Shown here in pieces: positions 46,557 to 56,100 of a stretch of 64,000 nucleotides of DNA. Position 1 is the stretch's first letter. Every line of letters begins with the position of its first letter. The stretch covers positions 536,001 to 600,000 of the forward strand of contig NZ_JPSL02000040.1 in assembly GCF_000771745.2 (NCBI RefSeq). The letters are read 5' to 3'. The stretch is from Thermus filiformis (GTDB taxonomy: Bacteria > Deinococcota > Deinococci > Deinococcales > Thermaceae). The notes under the pieces were generated by a model. That model worked only from the letters and a program-made list of their open reading frames with translations, was not told the origin of the DNA and ran no database searches. The position numbers and the translations under genes were made by a program.

Positions 46557-47258
46557 ATGGGGCTTCTCCTCCTGGTGGGGCCGGTGGACGCGGGCAAGAC
46601 CACCTTAAGCCGGGCGCTCCTCGCCCGGCGCGAGGGGTTTCTCCTGGACCTGGACGTGGGCCAGGGGAGCCTGCCCGGGGCCCTCTCCCTCTTCCGGCTC
46701 CGGGAGGGGCGGTGGGTCCTTTTGCGCCGCTATCTGGTGGGGGCCCTCTCCCCCCGGGGCCTGGAGGCGGAGGTGGTGGCGGGCTCGGCCCGGCTCCGGC
46801 GGCTCCTGCCCGAGGACGCCTTTGCCGTGGCCGACACGGACGGCCTTTTGGACGAGCGCCTCCGCCTCCTCCAGGCCGAGGCCCTGCTTCCCGAGGAGGT
46901 CTGGGTCCTGGGGGACCGGGACCTCTACCGGGCCCTGTCCTGGCGGCAGGACTTCCGGGTGCGGCTCTTCTCCCCCCTAAAGGAGGCCAGGCGGAAGACG
47001 GCCGAGAAGCGGCGGAGGGCCCGCACCGAGCGGCTTTTGGCCCACTTCAGCCAGGCCCTCCCCCGGGTCCTGCCCTACGAGGGGGAGGCCTCCCCCAGGC
47101 TTTTCGGCCTCCTGGACGGGGAGGGGTTCCTCCTGGGCTACGCCCGCCTCCTGGCCTCGGGGGGCGGGGAGGGGCTCTTCCTCACCCCGGTGCGGGGCGA
47201 GGTGGCCCGGGTCCTGCCCACCCGGATCCCTTGGCCTAGCCCCGCACTACCAGGTTGA
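46557..47258 (+). CDS. Clp1/Grc3-like P-loop kinase (putative polynucleotide 5'-kinase)
   Basis: A 233-aa protein. The P-loop is [18 protein letters not shown] (residues 4-21, Lys14). The segment [18 protein letters not shown] matches the D-x-D-x-G-Q...PG-x-(I/L)SL motif that marks the Clp1/Grc3/Nol9 RNA 5'-kinase family, which is known mainly from eukaryotes and archaea. A basic helix [20 protein letters not shown] follows. The C-terminal domain of larger family members is missing. GGGGG precedes the ATG. The 3' end overlaps convergent leuS by 23 nt. The exact substrate is inferred. Confidence 0.75.
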   Translation: MGLLLLVGPVDAGKTTLSRALLARREGFLLDLDVGQGSLPGALSLFRLREGRWVLLRRYLVGALSPRGLEAEVVAGSARLRRLLPEDAFAVADTDGLLDERLRLLQAEALLPEEVWVLGDRDLYRALSWRQDFRVRLFSPLKEARRKTAEKRRRARTERLLAHFSQALPRVLPYEGEASPRLFGLLDGEGFLLGYARLLASGGGEGLFLTPVRGEVARVLPTRIPWPSPALPG

Positions 47259-49869
47259 GGATGCGGCCTGGGACGTAGATCTCCTTGAGGATTTCTTTGC
47301 CCTCGAGGTGGGCCCGGACGTTCTTTACCTCCAGCGCCCGGGCCTTGACCTCCTCCAAGGTGGCGTCGGGCCGCACCCGGACCGCCCCCCGCACCCGGCC
47401 GTTGATCTGGACGGCCACCTCCACCTCTTCCTCCTCCAAAGCCTCCGGGTCCAGCTCGGGCCAGCCCGCCTGGAAGAGGCTGTCCGGCCAGAACCAGCTC
47501 CAAAGCTCCTCCGCCAGGTGGGGGGCGAAGGGGAAGAGCATCTGCAGGTAGTAGCGAAGGGCGGTGCGGTAGACCGGGGTCACAGGCCGCGCCTTCCGGT
47601 AGTCGTAAAGCGCGTTCAGAAGCTCCATCAAGGCGGCGATGGCGGTGTTGAACCGGAGGGACTCCAGGTCCTCTGTGACCTTCTTCAGGGTCTGGTGGAG
47701 CTTCCGGTAAAGGCCCCGCTCCTCCCCCTCCAGCTCCTCCTTCGCGAACCGGCCCGAGATTGCCTGGAGGGCCTCCTTGTCCTCCTGCACGCGGCGGAAG
47801 ACCCGGTTCAGGAAGCGCCAGGCCCCCTGGACCCCCTCCTCGGTCCAGACCATCTCGTTCTCGGGCGGGGCGGCGAAGAGGATGGTGATGCGGGCGATGT
47901 CCGCCCCCTGCTCCTTGACGAAGGGGCCCACCATGACCCCGTTCCCCTTGGACTTGCTCATCACCGCCGGCTTCCAGAGGTGGGGGCCGTCCGGCCCTTG
48001 CCGGATCTCCGCCCCCATCTTCCGGACTTCCTCCAACGAGATCCGGTCGGACTCCAGGCCCAGGGCCACCCGGGTGGGCCCGGGCAGGACCACCTCCTCG
48101 CCCTCGAGCCGCACGGGGCCGAAGTCGGTCCAGGCCAGGACCATCCCCTGGGTGAAAAGGCCCTGGAAGGGCTCCTCCACCTCCACCATCCCCAGGTCGT
48201 GGAGGAACTTGGTGAAGAAGCGGCTGTAAAGGAGGTGCAAGACGGCGTGCTCCACCCCGCCGATGTACTGGTCCACCGGCATCCAGCGGTTGGCCTTCTC
48301 GGGGGCGAAGGGGAGGCGGTCGTTGTGGGGATCGGCGTAGCGCAGGTAGTACCAGCTGGAGTCAAAGAAGGTGTCCATGGTGTCGGTGTCCCGCCGGGCG
48401 GGGCCGCCGCACTTGGGGCAGGTGGTCTCGTAGAACTCGGGGTGGGCCTCGAGGGGGCTTTTCCCCTTGGGGCGGATGTCCTCTATGTCCTTGAGGTCGG
48501 GGAGGAGGACGGGGAGCTCCTCCTCGGGAACGGGCACCACCCCGCAGGCCTCGCAGTGGACCATGGGGATGGGGGTGCCCCAGTAGCGCTGGCGGCTGAT
48601 GAGCCAGTCCCTGAGGCGGTAGGTGACCCGGGCCCGGCCCAGCCCCTGGGCCTCGAGCCAAGCGGTGATCCGCCCCTTGGCCTCCCCGCTTGCGAGGCCG
48701 CTGAAGGGGCCCGAGTTCACCAGGACGCCCGGCTCCTCGTAGGCCCGCTCCAGGGGCTCAGGCAGGGGATCCCCGGGGCGCTCCACCACCTTCCGGATGG
48801 GGAGGCCGAACTTCCTGGCGAACTCAAAGTCCCGCTGGTCGTGGCCGGGGACGGCCATGATGGCCCCGGTCCCGTAGCCAAAGAGCACGTAGTCCGCCGT
48901 CCAGATGGGGATCTCCTCCCCCGTGGCCGGGTTGAGGGCGTAGGCCCCCAGGAAGACCCCAGTCTTCTCCCGGCCCTCCGCCTGGCGCTCGATCTCGCTC
49001 TTGCGCTTGGCCGCTTCCACGTAGGCCAGGACCTCCGCCCGCTTTTCCGGGGCGGCGAGCTCCAGGGTCAGGGGGTGCTCCGGGGCCAGGACGAGGAAGG
49101 TGGCCCCGAAGAGGGTGTCGGGCCGGGTGGTGAAGACGGGGATCTTCTCCTCCCTGCCCCGCACGGGGAAGAGGATCTCCGCCCCCTCGGAGCGGCCGAT
49201 CCAGGCCCGCTGCATGGCCTTGACCTTCTCCGGCCACCCGGTGAGGCCCTCTAGGTCCTGCAGGAGCCGCTCCGCGTACTCGGTGATCCGCAGGTACCAC
49301 TGCTCCAGCTCCCGCTTCTCCACCGGGGTGTCCTCGTGCCGCCAGCACCGGCCCTCCACCACCTGCTCGTTGGCCAAGACGGTCTGGCACTTGGGGCACC
49401 AGTTCACCAGGGCCTTCTTCCGGTAGGCGAGCCCCTTCTCCCACATCTTGAGGAAGATCCACTGGTTCCAGCGGTAGTACTCGGGCTCGCAGGTGGTCAC
49501 CTCCCGGTCCCAGTCGTAGAGGATGCCCATGAGCTCGAGGCTCTCCTTGGCCTGGCGGATGTTCTGGTAGGTCCAGTCCTTGGGGTGGACCCCGAACTTA
49601 AGGGCGGCGTTCTCCGCCGGCAGGCCGAAGGCGTCCCAGCCCATGGGGTGGAGGACCTCGTAGCCCTGCATCCGGCGGAAGCGGGCCAGGACGTCCCCCA
49701 TGGTGTAGTTCTTCAGGTGGCCCATGTGCAGGTCCCCCGAGGGGTAGGGGAACATCACCAGGACGTACTGCTTCCTCCCCTCGGGCAGGTCCTTGGCCTT
49801 CATGAAGCCCTTCTCCTTCCAAAAGCGCTGCCACTTGGGTTCTATCTCGTGTGGAACGTACTTTTCCAT
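47236..49869 (-). CDS. leuS: Leucyl-tRNA synthetase
   Basis: An 877-aa class I synthetase. The HIGH motif is [15 protein letters not shown] and the KMSKS motif [11 protein letters not shown]. The editing (CP1) domain is inserted in the middle, and zinc-type cysteines are in [11 protein letters not shown] and CPKCGG. A C-terminal domain ends [15 protein letters not shown] precedes ATG 49869. A short leader with a mini-ORF and a terminator-like hairpin suggests transcription attenuation by leucine or tRNA-Leu supply. Confidence 0.97.
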   Translation of the reverse strand: MEKYVPHEIEPKWQRFWKEKGFMKAKDLPEGRKQYVLVMFPYPSGDLHMGHLKNYTMGDVLARFRRMQGYEVLHPMGWDAFGLPAENAALKFGVHPKDWTYQNIRQAKESLELMGILYDWDREVTTCEPEYYRWNQWIFLKMWEKGLAYRKKALVNWCPKCQTVLANEQVVEGRCWRHEDTPVEKRELEQWYLRITEYAERLLQDLEGLTGWPEKVKAMQRAWIGRSEGAEILFPVRGREEKIPVFTTRPDTLFGATFLVLAPEHPLTLELAAPEKRAEVLAYVEAAKRKSEIERQAEGREKTGVFLGAYALNPATGEEIPIWTADYVLFGYGTGAIMAVPGHDQRDFEFARKFGLPIRKVVERPGDPLPEPLERAYEEPGVLVNSGPFSGLASGEAKGRITAWLEAQGLGRARVTYRLRDWLISRQRYWGTPIPMVHCEACGVVPVPEEELPVLLPDLKDIEDIRPKGKSPLEAHPEFYETTCPKCGGPARRDTDTMDTFFDSSWYYLRYADPHNDRLPFAPEKANRWMPVDQYIGGVEHAVLHLLYSRFFTKFLHDLGMVEVEEPFQGLFTQGMVLAWTDFGPVRLEGEEVVLPGPTRVALGLESDRISLEEVRKMGAEIRQGPDGPHLWKPAVMSKSKGNGVMVGPFVKEQGADIARITILFAAPPENEMVWTEEGVQGAWRFLNRVFRRVQEDKEALQAISGRFAKEELEGEERGLYRKLHQTLKKVTEDLESLRFNTAIAALMELLNALYDYRKARPVTPVYRTALRYYLQMLFPFAPHLAEELWSWFWPDSLFQAGWPELDPEALEEEEVEVAVQINGRVRGAVRVRPDATLEEVKARALEVKNVRAHLEGKEILKEIYVPGRILNLVVRG

Positions 49870-49880
49870 GCCGCCTCCTC

Positions 49881-49912
49881 AAAAAACACCCCCCTCCTCG
49901 GGGAAGGGGGGG
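49881..49912 (-). promoter_or_regulatory. Attenuator-like terminator in the leuS leader
   Basis: On the minus strand a stem CCCCCC-TT-CC / GG-A-GGGGGG with loop CCGA is followed by TGTTTTTTG, only 11 nt before the leuS ATG. An upstream GGGAAGGG can pair either with a nearby CCTTCCC or with the CCCTTCCC in the terminator arm. These would be mutually exclusive structures. Confidence 0.6.
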
Positions 49913-49932
49913 AAGGCCCGGCCCTTCCCGCG

Positions 49933-49959
49933 CTAGGGGTTTAGCCGGGCGGTGCTCAT
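49933..49959 (-). CDS. Possible leuS leader peptide (8 codons)
   Basis: ATG AGC ACC GCC CGG CTA AAC CCC TAG encodes MSTARLNP, with one leucine codon, CTA, which looks uncommon in this GC-rich genome. It ends just before the competing hairpins of the leuS leader. Its size and place suit ribosome-mediated attenuation, but it has no ribosome-binding site and one Leu codon is a weak sensor. Confidence 0.35.
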   Translation of the reverse strand: MSTARLNP

Positions 49960-49971
49960 ACCCGTATGCTA

Positions 49972-50748
49972 CTACATGCGCGAAAGGAGCCGGACCACGA
50001 GCGCCCCCGCCAGGAGCACCCACATGGTCAGGTAGAAGCCCAGAAGGACCAGGACGAAGCCCGCCAGGGGGCCGTAAAGGAGCTCGTACTGGGAGCGGGG
50101 AAGGAGGCCCGGAAGCCCCAGCCGGACCGCCTCAAACAGGGCCGTGGCCAAGGCCGCTCCGGTGGCGGCGGCTTTGGGCCCAGGCCGGGTGGGGGGGAGG
50201 AGGAGGTAGGCCAGGAAGAAGAGGGCGTAGGTGGCCGCCAGGGGGAGGAGGCCGGGGACGAGCCGCCTCGCCTCCGGGGGGAGGAAGCGGAGGAGGAAGC
50301 CCAGCCCCAGGCCCAAAAAGGCCAAGAGGATGAGGCCGAGGCCGAAAACCAGGGGGAGGAGAAGGCCCAAAACCCGGCTCCTCAGCCCCCCCCTGGGCTT
50401 ATTCCCTCCGAAAAGGAGGGTCAGGACGTGGGTCAGGGCGGCGAAGAAGTTGCTCGAGGACCAAAGGAGGAGGAGGCCGCTCGCCAGGGTCAGGGGGAAG
50501 GCGCCCCGGGTCAGGAAGCCCAAAAGGGCCCCCGCGGTCTCCGGGTGGGTGGGGAAGAGGCTTTCGGTGAAGGCGCTCAGGGCCTCGAGGACGCTCCTTT
50601 CCAGGCTGGGGTCCTTCAGGAAGAACCCGAAGACCCCCAGGAGGAGGAAGAGGAAGGGCATCAGGGAGAAGAGGGCGTAGTAGGCCAAAGCGGCCGCGAA
50701 GAAGGAGAGGTGGGCCTCCTGGTAGAGGGTGAGAAACCTTCTGAGCAA
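49972..50748 (-). CDS. YihY/BrkB-family membrane protein
   Basis: A 258-aa protein with about six membrane helices. The N-terminal LSFFAAALAYYALFSLMPFLFLLL is the hallmark of the YihY/BrkB (virulence factor BrkB, UPF0761) family, as is GPLAGFVLVLLGFYLTMWVLLAGA near the C-terminus. Its function is not established, and it was once wrongly annotated as RNase BN. It starts at TTG 50748 with GGAGAAGG just upstream, 31 nt after proA. Confidence 0.9.
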   Translation of the reverse strand: MLRRFLTLYQEAHLSFFAAALAYYALFSLMPFLFLLLGVFGFFLKDPSLERSVLEALSAFTESLFPTHPETAGALLGFLTRGAFPLTLASGLLLLWSSSNFFAALTHVLTLLFGGNKPRGGLRSRVLGLLLPLVFGLGLILLAFLGLGLGFLLRFLPPEARRLVPGLLPLAATYALFFLAYLLLPPTRPGPKAAATGAALATALFEAVRLGLPGLLPRSQYELLYGPLAGFVLVLLGFYLTMWVLLAGALVVRLLSRM

Positions 50749-50779
50749 GGGCCTTCTCCCGCTTCCGGTTGGGGTGGCC

Positions 50780-52012
50780 TCAGGTCCGCTCCTGCCCCTC
50801 GCCCAGGGCCACCCACTTCAAGGTGGTGAGCTCCAGGACCCCCATGGGCCCGTAGGCGTGGAGCTTGGAGGTGCTGATGCCGATCTCCGCCCCCAGGCCC
50901 AGCTGGAAGCCGTCGTTAAAGCGGGTGGAGGCGTTCCAGAGGACCAGGCTCGCGTCCACCTCCTCCAGAAAGCGCCAGGCGGTGCGGGGGTCCTCGGTGC
51001 AGATGGCCTCGGTGTGGCGGGAGCCGTAGCGGGCGATGTGCTGGAGGGCCTCCTCCAGGCCCTCCACCACCTTCACCCGGAGGACGAGGTCCAGATACTC
51101 CCGGTCCCACTCCTCCTCCTTGGCGGGCACCGCCTCCTTGAGGAGGGGAAGGGCCCGGGGGCAGGCCCTGAGCTCCACCCCCTTGGCCCGCATGGCCTCC
51201 TCCAAAAGGGGGAGGAAGGCCTCCGCCACCTTCTCGTGCACGAGGACGGCCTCGAGGGCGTTGCACACCGCCGGGCGCTGGGTCTTGCCGTTCAGGGCCA
51301 GGCGGAGCGCCATCATGAGGTCCGCCCGCTCGTCCACGTAAAGGTGGTTCACCCCCTTGGCGTGGGCCAAGACGGGGACGCGGGCCTCCTTTTGCACCAG
51401 CCGGATGAGCTCCTCGCCCCCCCTGGGGATGAGGAGGTCTAGTAGCTCCAGGCGGCACATCTCCAAGACGGCCTCCCGGTCCGTGGTGGGGGCCAGGCTC
51501 ACCGCCTCCTCGGGAAGGCCCGCCTCCTTGAGGGCCTCCTTCCAGAGGGCCACCAGGGCCTGGTTGCTCTGGAAGGCCTCCTTGCCCCCCCTGAGGAGCA
51601 TGGCGTTCCCCGCCTTTAGGGCCACGGAGACCGCCTCCACCGTGGCCCCGGGCCGGGACTCGTAGATGAAGCCGATGAGGCCCAAAGGCACCCGCATCCG
51701 CCCCACCCTCAGGCCGTTCGGCCGCTTGGCCAGCCCCTCGAGGCGGAAGAGGGGGTCCGGCAGGGCGGCGATCTCCTTCAGGCCCGCCACCAGGTCCTTC
51801 CGGGTCCTCTCGTCCAGCCGGAGCCGGTCCAGCTTGGCCTTGGGAAGCCCCGCCTTCTGGGCGGCCTCGAGGTCCTGTTCGTTGGCCTCCCGCACCTCTT
51901 CCCACCGCGCCTCCAAAAGCCGGGCCATGGCCAAGAGCGCCCCATTCCGGTCCCCCTTGGCGACCTCCGGAAGCCTCGCCCGGGCCCTTTCCGCAAGTTC
52001 CCGCAAGCTCAT
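50780..52012 (-). CDS. proA: Gamma-glutamyl phosphate reductase
   Basis: A 410-aa NADPH-dependent aldehyde-dehydrogenase-fold enzyme, the second step of proline synthesis. IGFIYESRPGATVEAVSVALKAGNAMLLRGGKEA, the catalytic cysteine in GKTQRPAVCNALEAVLVHE, and LVLWNASTRFNDGFQLGLGAEIGISTSKLHAYGPMG are conserved. It overlaps the proB stop by 4 nt, so the two are translated together and their product can be channelled. Confidence 0.97.
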   Translation of the reverse strand: MSLRELAERARARLPEVAKGDRNGALLAMARLLEARWEEVREANEQDLEAAQKAGLPKAKLDRLRLDERTRKDLVAGLKEIAALPDPLFRLEGLAKRPNGLRVGRMRVPLGLIGFIYESRPGATVEAVSVALKAGNAMLLRGGKEAFQSNQALVALWKEALKEAGLPEEAVSLAPTTDREAVLEMCRLELLDLLIPRGGEELIRLVQKEARVPVLAHAKGVNHLYVDERADLMMALRLALNGKTQRPAVCNALEAVLVHEKVAEAFLPLLEEAMRAKGVELRACPRALPLLKEAVPAKEEEWDREYLDLVLRVKVVEGLEEALQHIARYGSRHTEAICTEDPRTAWRFLEEVDASLVLWNASTRFNDGFQLGLGAEIGISTSKLHAYGPMGVLELTTLKWVALGEGQERT

Positions 52013-53118
52013 GCCTCCTCCTTCAAGGCCAGGTGGTCCCGGTGGACCACCTCCTCCGTGTACCGGTAGCCCAGCACCTCCTCGATCTCCCGGGTCTTCC
52101 GCCCCAGGATGCGGGCCACCTCCTCGGCGGCGTAGTTGGCAAGCCCCACCCCCACCTCCCGCCCCTCCTCGTCCAAAAGCCGCACCGGCTCCCCCCGGCC
52201 GAACCTCCCCCGCACCGCCTTGATCCCCGCCGGCAGGAGGCTCGCCCCCCGCTCCCTTAGGGCCCGGGCCGCCCCCCGGTCCAGGACCAGCTCCCCCTTG
52301 GGGCGGCGCAGGTGGTAGAGCCAGACCTTCTCCCCCCGGTAGCGGGCCCGGGCGTGGAAGTAGGTGCCGAGGGCCTCCCCTTTAAGGGCCCGGAGGAGGG
52401 CGGCCCTCTCCCGGCCGGGCAAAAGGAGGGTGGGGATGCCCACGTCCGCCGCCCTCTTCGCCGCCAGGAGCTTGCTCCGCATCCCCCCGCTTCCCAAGGG
52501 GTTTCCCTCCCCCGCGAGGCCCAAGACCTCCTCCACCCGCCCCACCTCCTTCAGGGGCCGGGCCTGGGGGTTTTTCTTGGGGTCTTCCTCGTAGAGGGCG
52601 TCCACGTCGGAGAGAAGAACCAGAAGGCCCGCCCCCACCACCGCCGAGACCTGGGCGGAGAGCTGGTCGTTGTCCCCGAAGCGGATCTCGTCAAAGGCCA
52701 CGGTGTCGTTCTCGTTGATGACGGGCAGGACCCCTAGTTCAAAGAGCTTTTCCAAAGTGCCCCGGGCGTTCAGGTAGCGGGCGCGGCTTTCCAGGTCTTC
52801 GGCGGTGAGGAGGACCTGGGCCACCTCCACCCCGAAGGGGCGGAAGGCCTTGCGCCAGGCCTCCATCAGGAGGGGTTGGCCTACCGCCGCCAGGGCCTGC
52901 TTGCCCGGCATGTCCTTGGGCCGGGGAAGGCCCAGGTGGCGCATCCCCGCCGCCACCGCCCCCGAGGAAACCAGGGCCAGGCGGCGCCCCTCCCTCCTCA
53001 GGGCGGCCATCTGCTCGGCCAGGTGGGCCATGACCTCGAGGTCCAGCCCCCCCTCCCCCGCGAGGACCGCGCTGCCCACCTTGACCACCAGGGTTTTGGC
53101 GTCCAGGCCCGGCCGCAT
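52009..53118 (-). CDS. proB: Glutamate 5-kinase
   Basis: A 369-aa amino-acid kinase with a C-terminal PUA domain (about residues 275-369), the proline-inhibited first step of proline synthesis. LVVKVGSAVLAGEGG, LVSSGAVAAGMRHLGL, INENDTVAFDEIRFGDNDQLSAQVSAVVGA, LLSDVDALYEEDP and GGMRSKLLAAKRA are conserved. AAGGAGG precedes the ATG, and a TATCCT at 53142-53137 is a weak -10 candidate. Confidence 0.97.
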   Translation of the reverse strand: MRPGLDAKTLVVKVGSAVLAGEGGLDLEVMAHLAEQMAALRREGRRLALVSSGAVAAGMRHLGLPRPKDMPGKQALAAVGQPLLMEAWRKAFRPFGVEVAQVLLTAEDLESRARYLNARGTLEKLFELGVLPVINENDTVAFDEIRFGDNDQLSAQVSAVVGAGLLVLLSDVDALYEEDPKKNPQARPLKEVGRVEEVLGLAGEGNPLGSGGMRSKLLAAKRAADVGIPTLLLPGRERAALLRALKGEALGTYFHARARYRGEKVWLYHLRRPKGELVLDRGAARALRERGASLLPAGIKAVRGRFGRGEPVRLLDEEGREVGVGLANYAAEEVARILGRKTREIEEVLGYRYTEEVVHRDHLALKEEA

Positions 53119-53173
53119 CCCGCCTCCTTGGGGGTCAGGATACCACGCTCATCCACCCGAGGCCCGGGGGGTG

Positions 53174-53179
53174 TACCCT
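53174..53179 (+). promoter_or_regulatory. -10-like hexamer of the metalloprotease gene
   Basis: TACCCT, 5 nt before the GTG at 53185. It suggests a leaderless mRNA. No good -35 is visible, so this is tentative. Confidence 0.3.
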
Positions 53180-53184
53180 TAGCT

Positions 53185-56100
53185 GTGCGGACCGCTTTCG
53201 GGTTTTTGGCCTTGGTCCTGCTTCTTTCCGCCTGCGAGCTCTTCTCCGCCAACCGGCCCCCGGTGATCTCGGGGTTTTCGGCCTCGCCGCTTTCGGGGTC
53301 TGCCCCCTTAAGCGTCTCCTTTTCGTGGACGGCCTCCGACCCAGACGGGGACGCCTTGGCCTGCGCCCTAAGCCCGGGGGATGGGACCCCAGCGTACCAG
53401 GGATGTGCTCCCCGGTCCCACACCTACGCCGTCCCGGGAACCTACACCGCCCGCCTTACGGTCTCGGACGGGAGGGGTGGCCAGGTGGAGAGGAGCCTGT
53501 CCGTACAGGTAAAGCCCCCTTCCGACTTCACCCTTTCCCTGAACCCCACTTCTCTCACGGTTCAGCAGGGGGGTAGCGGGACCACCCAGCTCACCCTGAC
53601 CCCGCAGAACGGGTTTACGGGGACGGTGAGCCTGGCCCTCGAGGACCAGAACGGTAACCCTGCTCCAGGCGGGATCGCCTTGAGCCCCAACACGCTCACG
53701 GTAAGCGGGTCTAACCCGGTGATCCAGACCCTGACCCTGAGCGTGGCTTCCGGCGTGGCCCCGGGAAGCTACGCCTTGCGGGTCAAGGCCCAAAGCGGGA
53801 GCCTGAGCCGTACGGCCAGCCTGGCCCTCACGGTGACCGGGTCCCAGTCCTCTGACTTTACCCTTACCCTGGAGAGTTCTCAACTCACCGTGAGCCCCGG
53901 GGGCATCGCCTACGTGCGCCTGGTTTTGAACGGGACCTACACGGGCCAGGTGGCGCTGAGCCTGGTGGACGCCAACCGGAACCCCTTCTCCCAGGTGACC
54001 CTTTCCCCCACCTCCGCTCCCGTGCCCTCGGCCCCCATGCTGGAGCTCGCCGCTTCCTCGAGCCTGGCCCCCGGTACGTACAGCCTTTACGTGCGGGGCA
54101 CCGGGGGTAGCCTGGTGCGAGAGACCCCTCTGACCCTTACTGTCTCCTCGCCGCCCGCACCCACCTTCAGCCTCGCTTTAAACCCCACCTCCCTGGCCGT
54201 GGTCCAGGGCGGCTCGGGCCAGGTGACCCTTACGCTCACGCCCCAGAACGGCTTCGCCGGAACCGTTTCCCTTTCCCTCGTAAACCCGCCTAGTGGGGTT
54301 TCCCTCAGCCCCACCAGTGTGAGCGTTCCGGGTAGCGGTCCGGTACAGCAGGCCCTGACGATCTCCACCACGGGGAGCACCCCTACGGGAACCCACATCC
54401 TCACGATCAAGGCCACCTCTGGCTCCCTCGAGCGCACCGCCACCCTCAGCCTCACCGTCAACCCGCCGCCTTCCTTTGACCTCTCCCTGAACCCGACTTC
54501 TCTCACGGTCCAGCAGGGGCAGTCGGCAGGGACCACCCTGACCCTGACCCCTCAGAACGGCTTTGCGGGCACCGTAAATCTGACCTTGGAGAACCAGGAC
54601 GGCACCCCCGCTCCTTCCGGGATTACCCTTACCCCTACCTCGGTGGCGGTGAGCGGGTCTAGCCCGGCGACTCAGACCTTGACCCTGGGCGTGAACGCGG
54701 GCGTGGCCCCGGGGACCTACGCCCTTCGGATGAAGGCCACTTCTGGGAGCCTGGTTAAGACCGCGAACCTGAGCCTGACCGTTACCGCCCCGCCCCCGGA
54801 CTTCACCCTTTCCCTGAACCCCACCTCTCTCACGGTTCAGCAGGGGAGTAGCGGGACCACCCAGCTCACCCTGACCCCGCAGAACGGGTTCGCGGGGACG
54901 GTGAACCTGACCTTGGAGAAGCAGGACGGTACGGCGGCCCCGAGTGGGATCACCCTGAGCCCCGCCGCAGTTGTGGTGACGGGGGGGGCACCTACGATCC
55001 AGACCCTGACCCTGAGCGTAGGTGGGAGTGTGTCCACCGGAACCTACAACCTTCGGGTGAAGGCCACCTCCGGGAACCTGACGAAGACGGCCAACTTCAC
55101 CCTGAACGTGACCGCTCCGCCCCCGCCTCCCAGCTTCACCCTCTCCCTGAACCCCACCTCTCTCACGGTTCAGCAGGGGGGTAGCGAAACCACCCAGCTG
55201 ACCCTGACCCCTCAGAACGGGTTTACGGGCACCGTGAACCTCTCCCTCTTTGACCGGAGCACGAGCTCCCCGGTGGATGGGATTACCCTGAGCCCCACCA
55301 CGCTCACGGTGAGCGGGTCCAGCGCGGTGACCCAAACCCTGACCGTGGGGGTGGCCTCGAGCGTGGCCCCAGGGAGCTACGCCCTCAAGGTGCGGGCCCA
55401 GGGGGGTTCGGTGGTGCGGGAGGCGAACCTGGACCTTACCGTCCAGGCTGGGGGCTCCCTGCCCGACCTCTACATCGCCAAGGCCGAGTGGGGCCAGACG
55501 GTGGTCAAGGAGAACCTTCGCCTGGTGGAAGGGAAGGAGGCCCTCCTCCGGGTCTACCTCCTCGCGGACCGGTCAGGAGTGAGCGGCACCCTCTCGGGGG
55601 CGGTCTACCAGGGGAGCACCTTCCGGGGGAACCTGAGCTTCACCTGCCCCTCGCCCCTGCCCACCTCGGTGAACCCCTCGAGCCTCTCCTATTCCTGCAA
55701 CGCCACCCTCCCCGCCTCCTGGGTGGCCCCGGGCCTCCGGGTGGTCCTCACAGCCGATCCGAACAACCAGGTGGCGGAGGCAAACGAGAACAACAACACC
55801 CTCACCCTTACTCCCCAGGTAGGGGCGGGGACGGTGCTCTACCTGACCGCGGTGCCGGTAATCCACCAAGGCACCCAGGCCCAGGTCCCGCCCTTCGCGG
55901 AGGTGGTGCGCAAGATCTGGCCCCTTAAGGAGGTCTCCTACACCACTCGAGCCCCGTACACCACCCAGGTAACCCTCTCCTCCAACGACGGGAACACCTG
56001 GGGCCAGCTCCTGGACGAGCTTCGCATCCTCAGGCAGACCGACGGGAGCAACCGGTACTACTACGGCTTCGTCCGGGTGAACTACACTTCGGGCATCGCC

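Noticed and set aside
49867-49975. T-box riboswitch in the leuS leader
   Set aside because: The leader is about 100 nt and has no recognisable T-box sequence or long specifier stem. A simple attenuator fits better.
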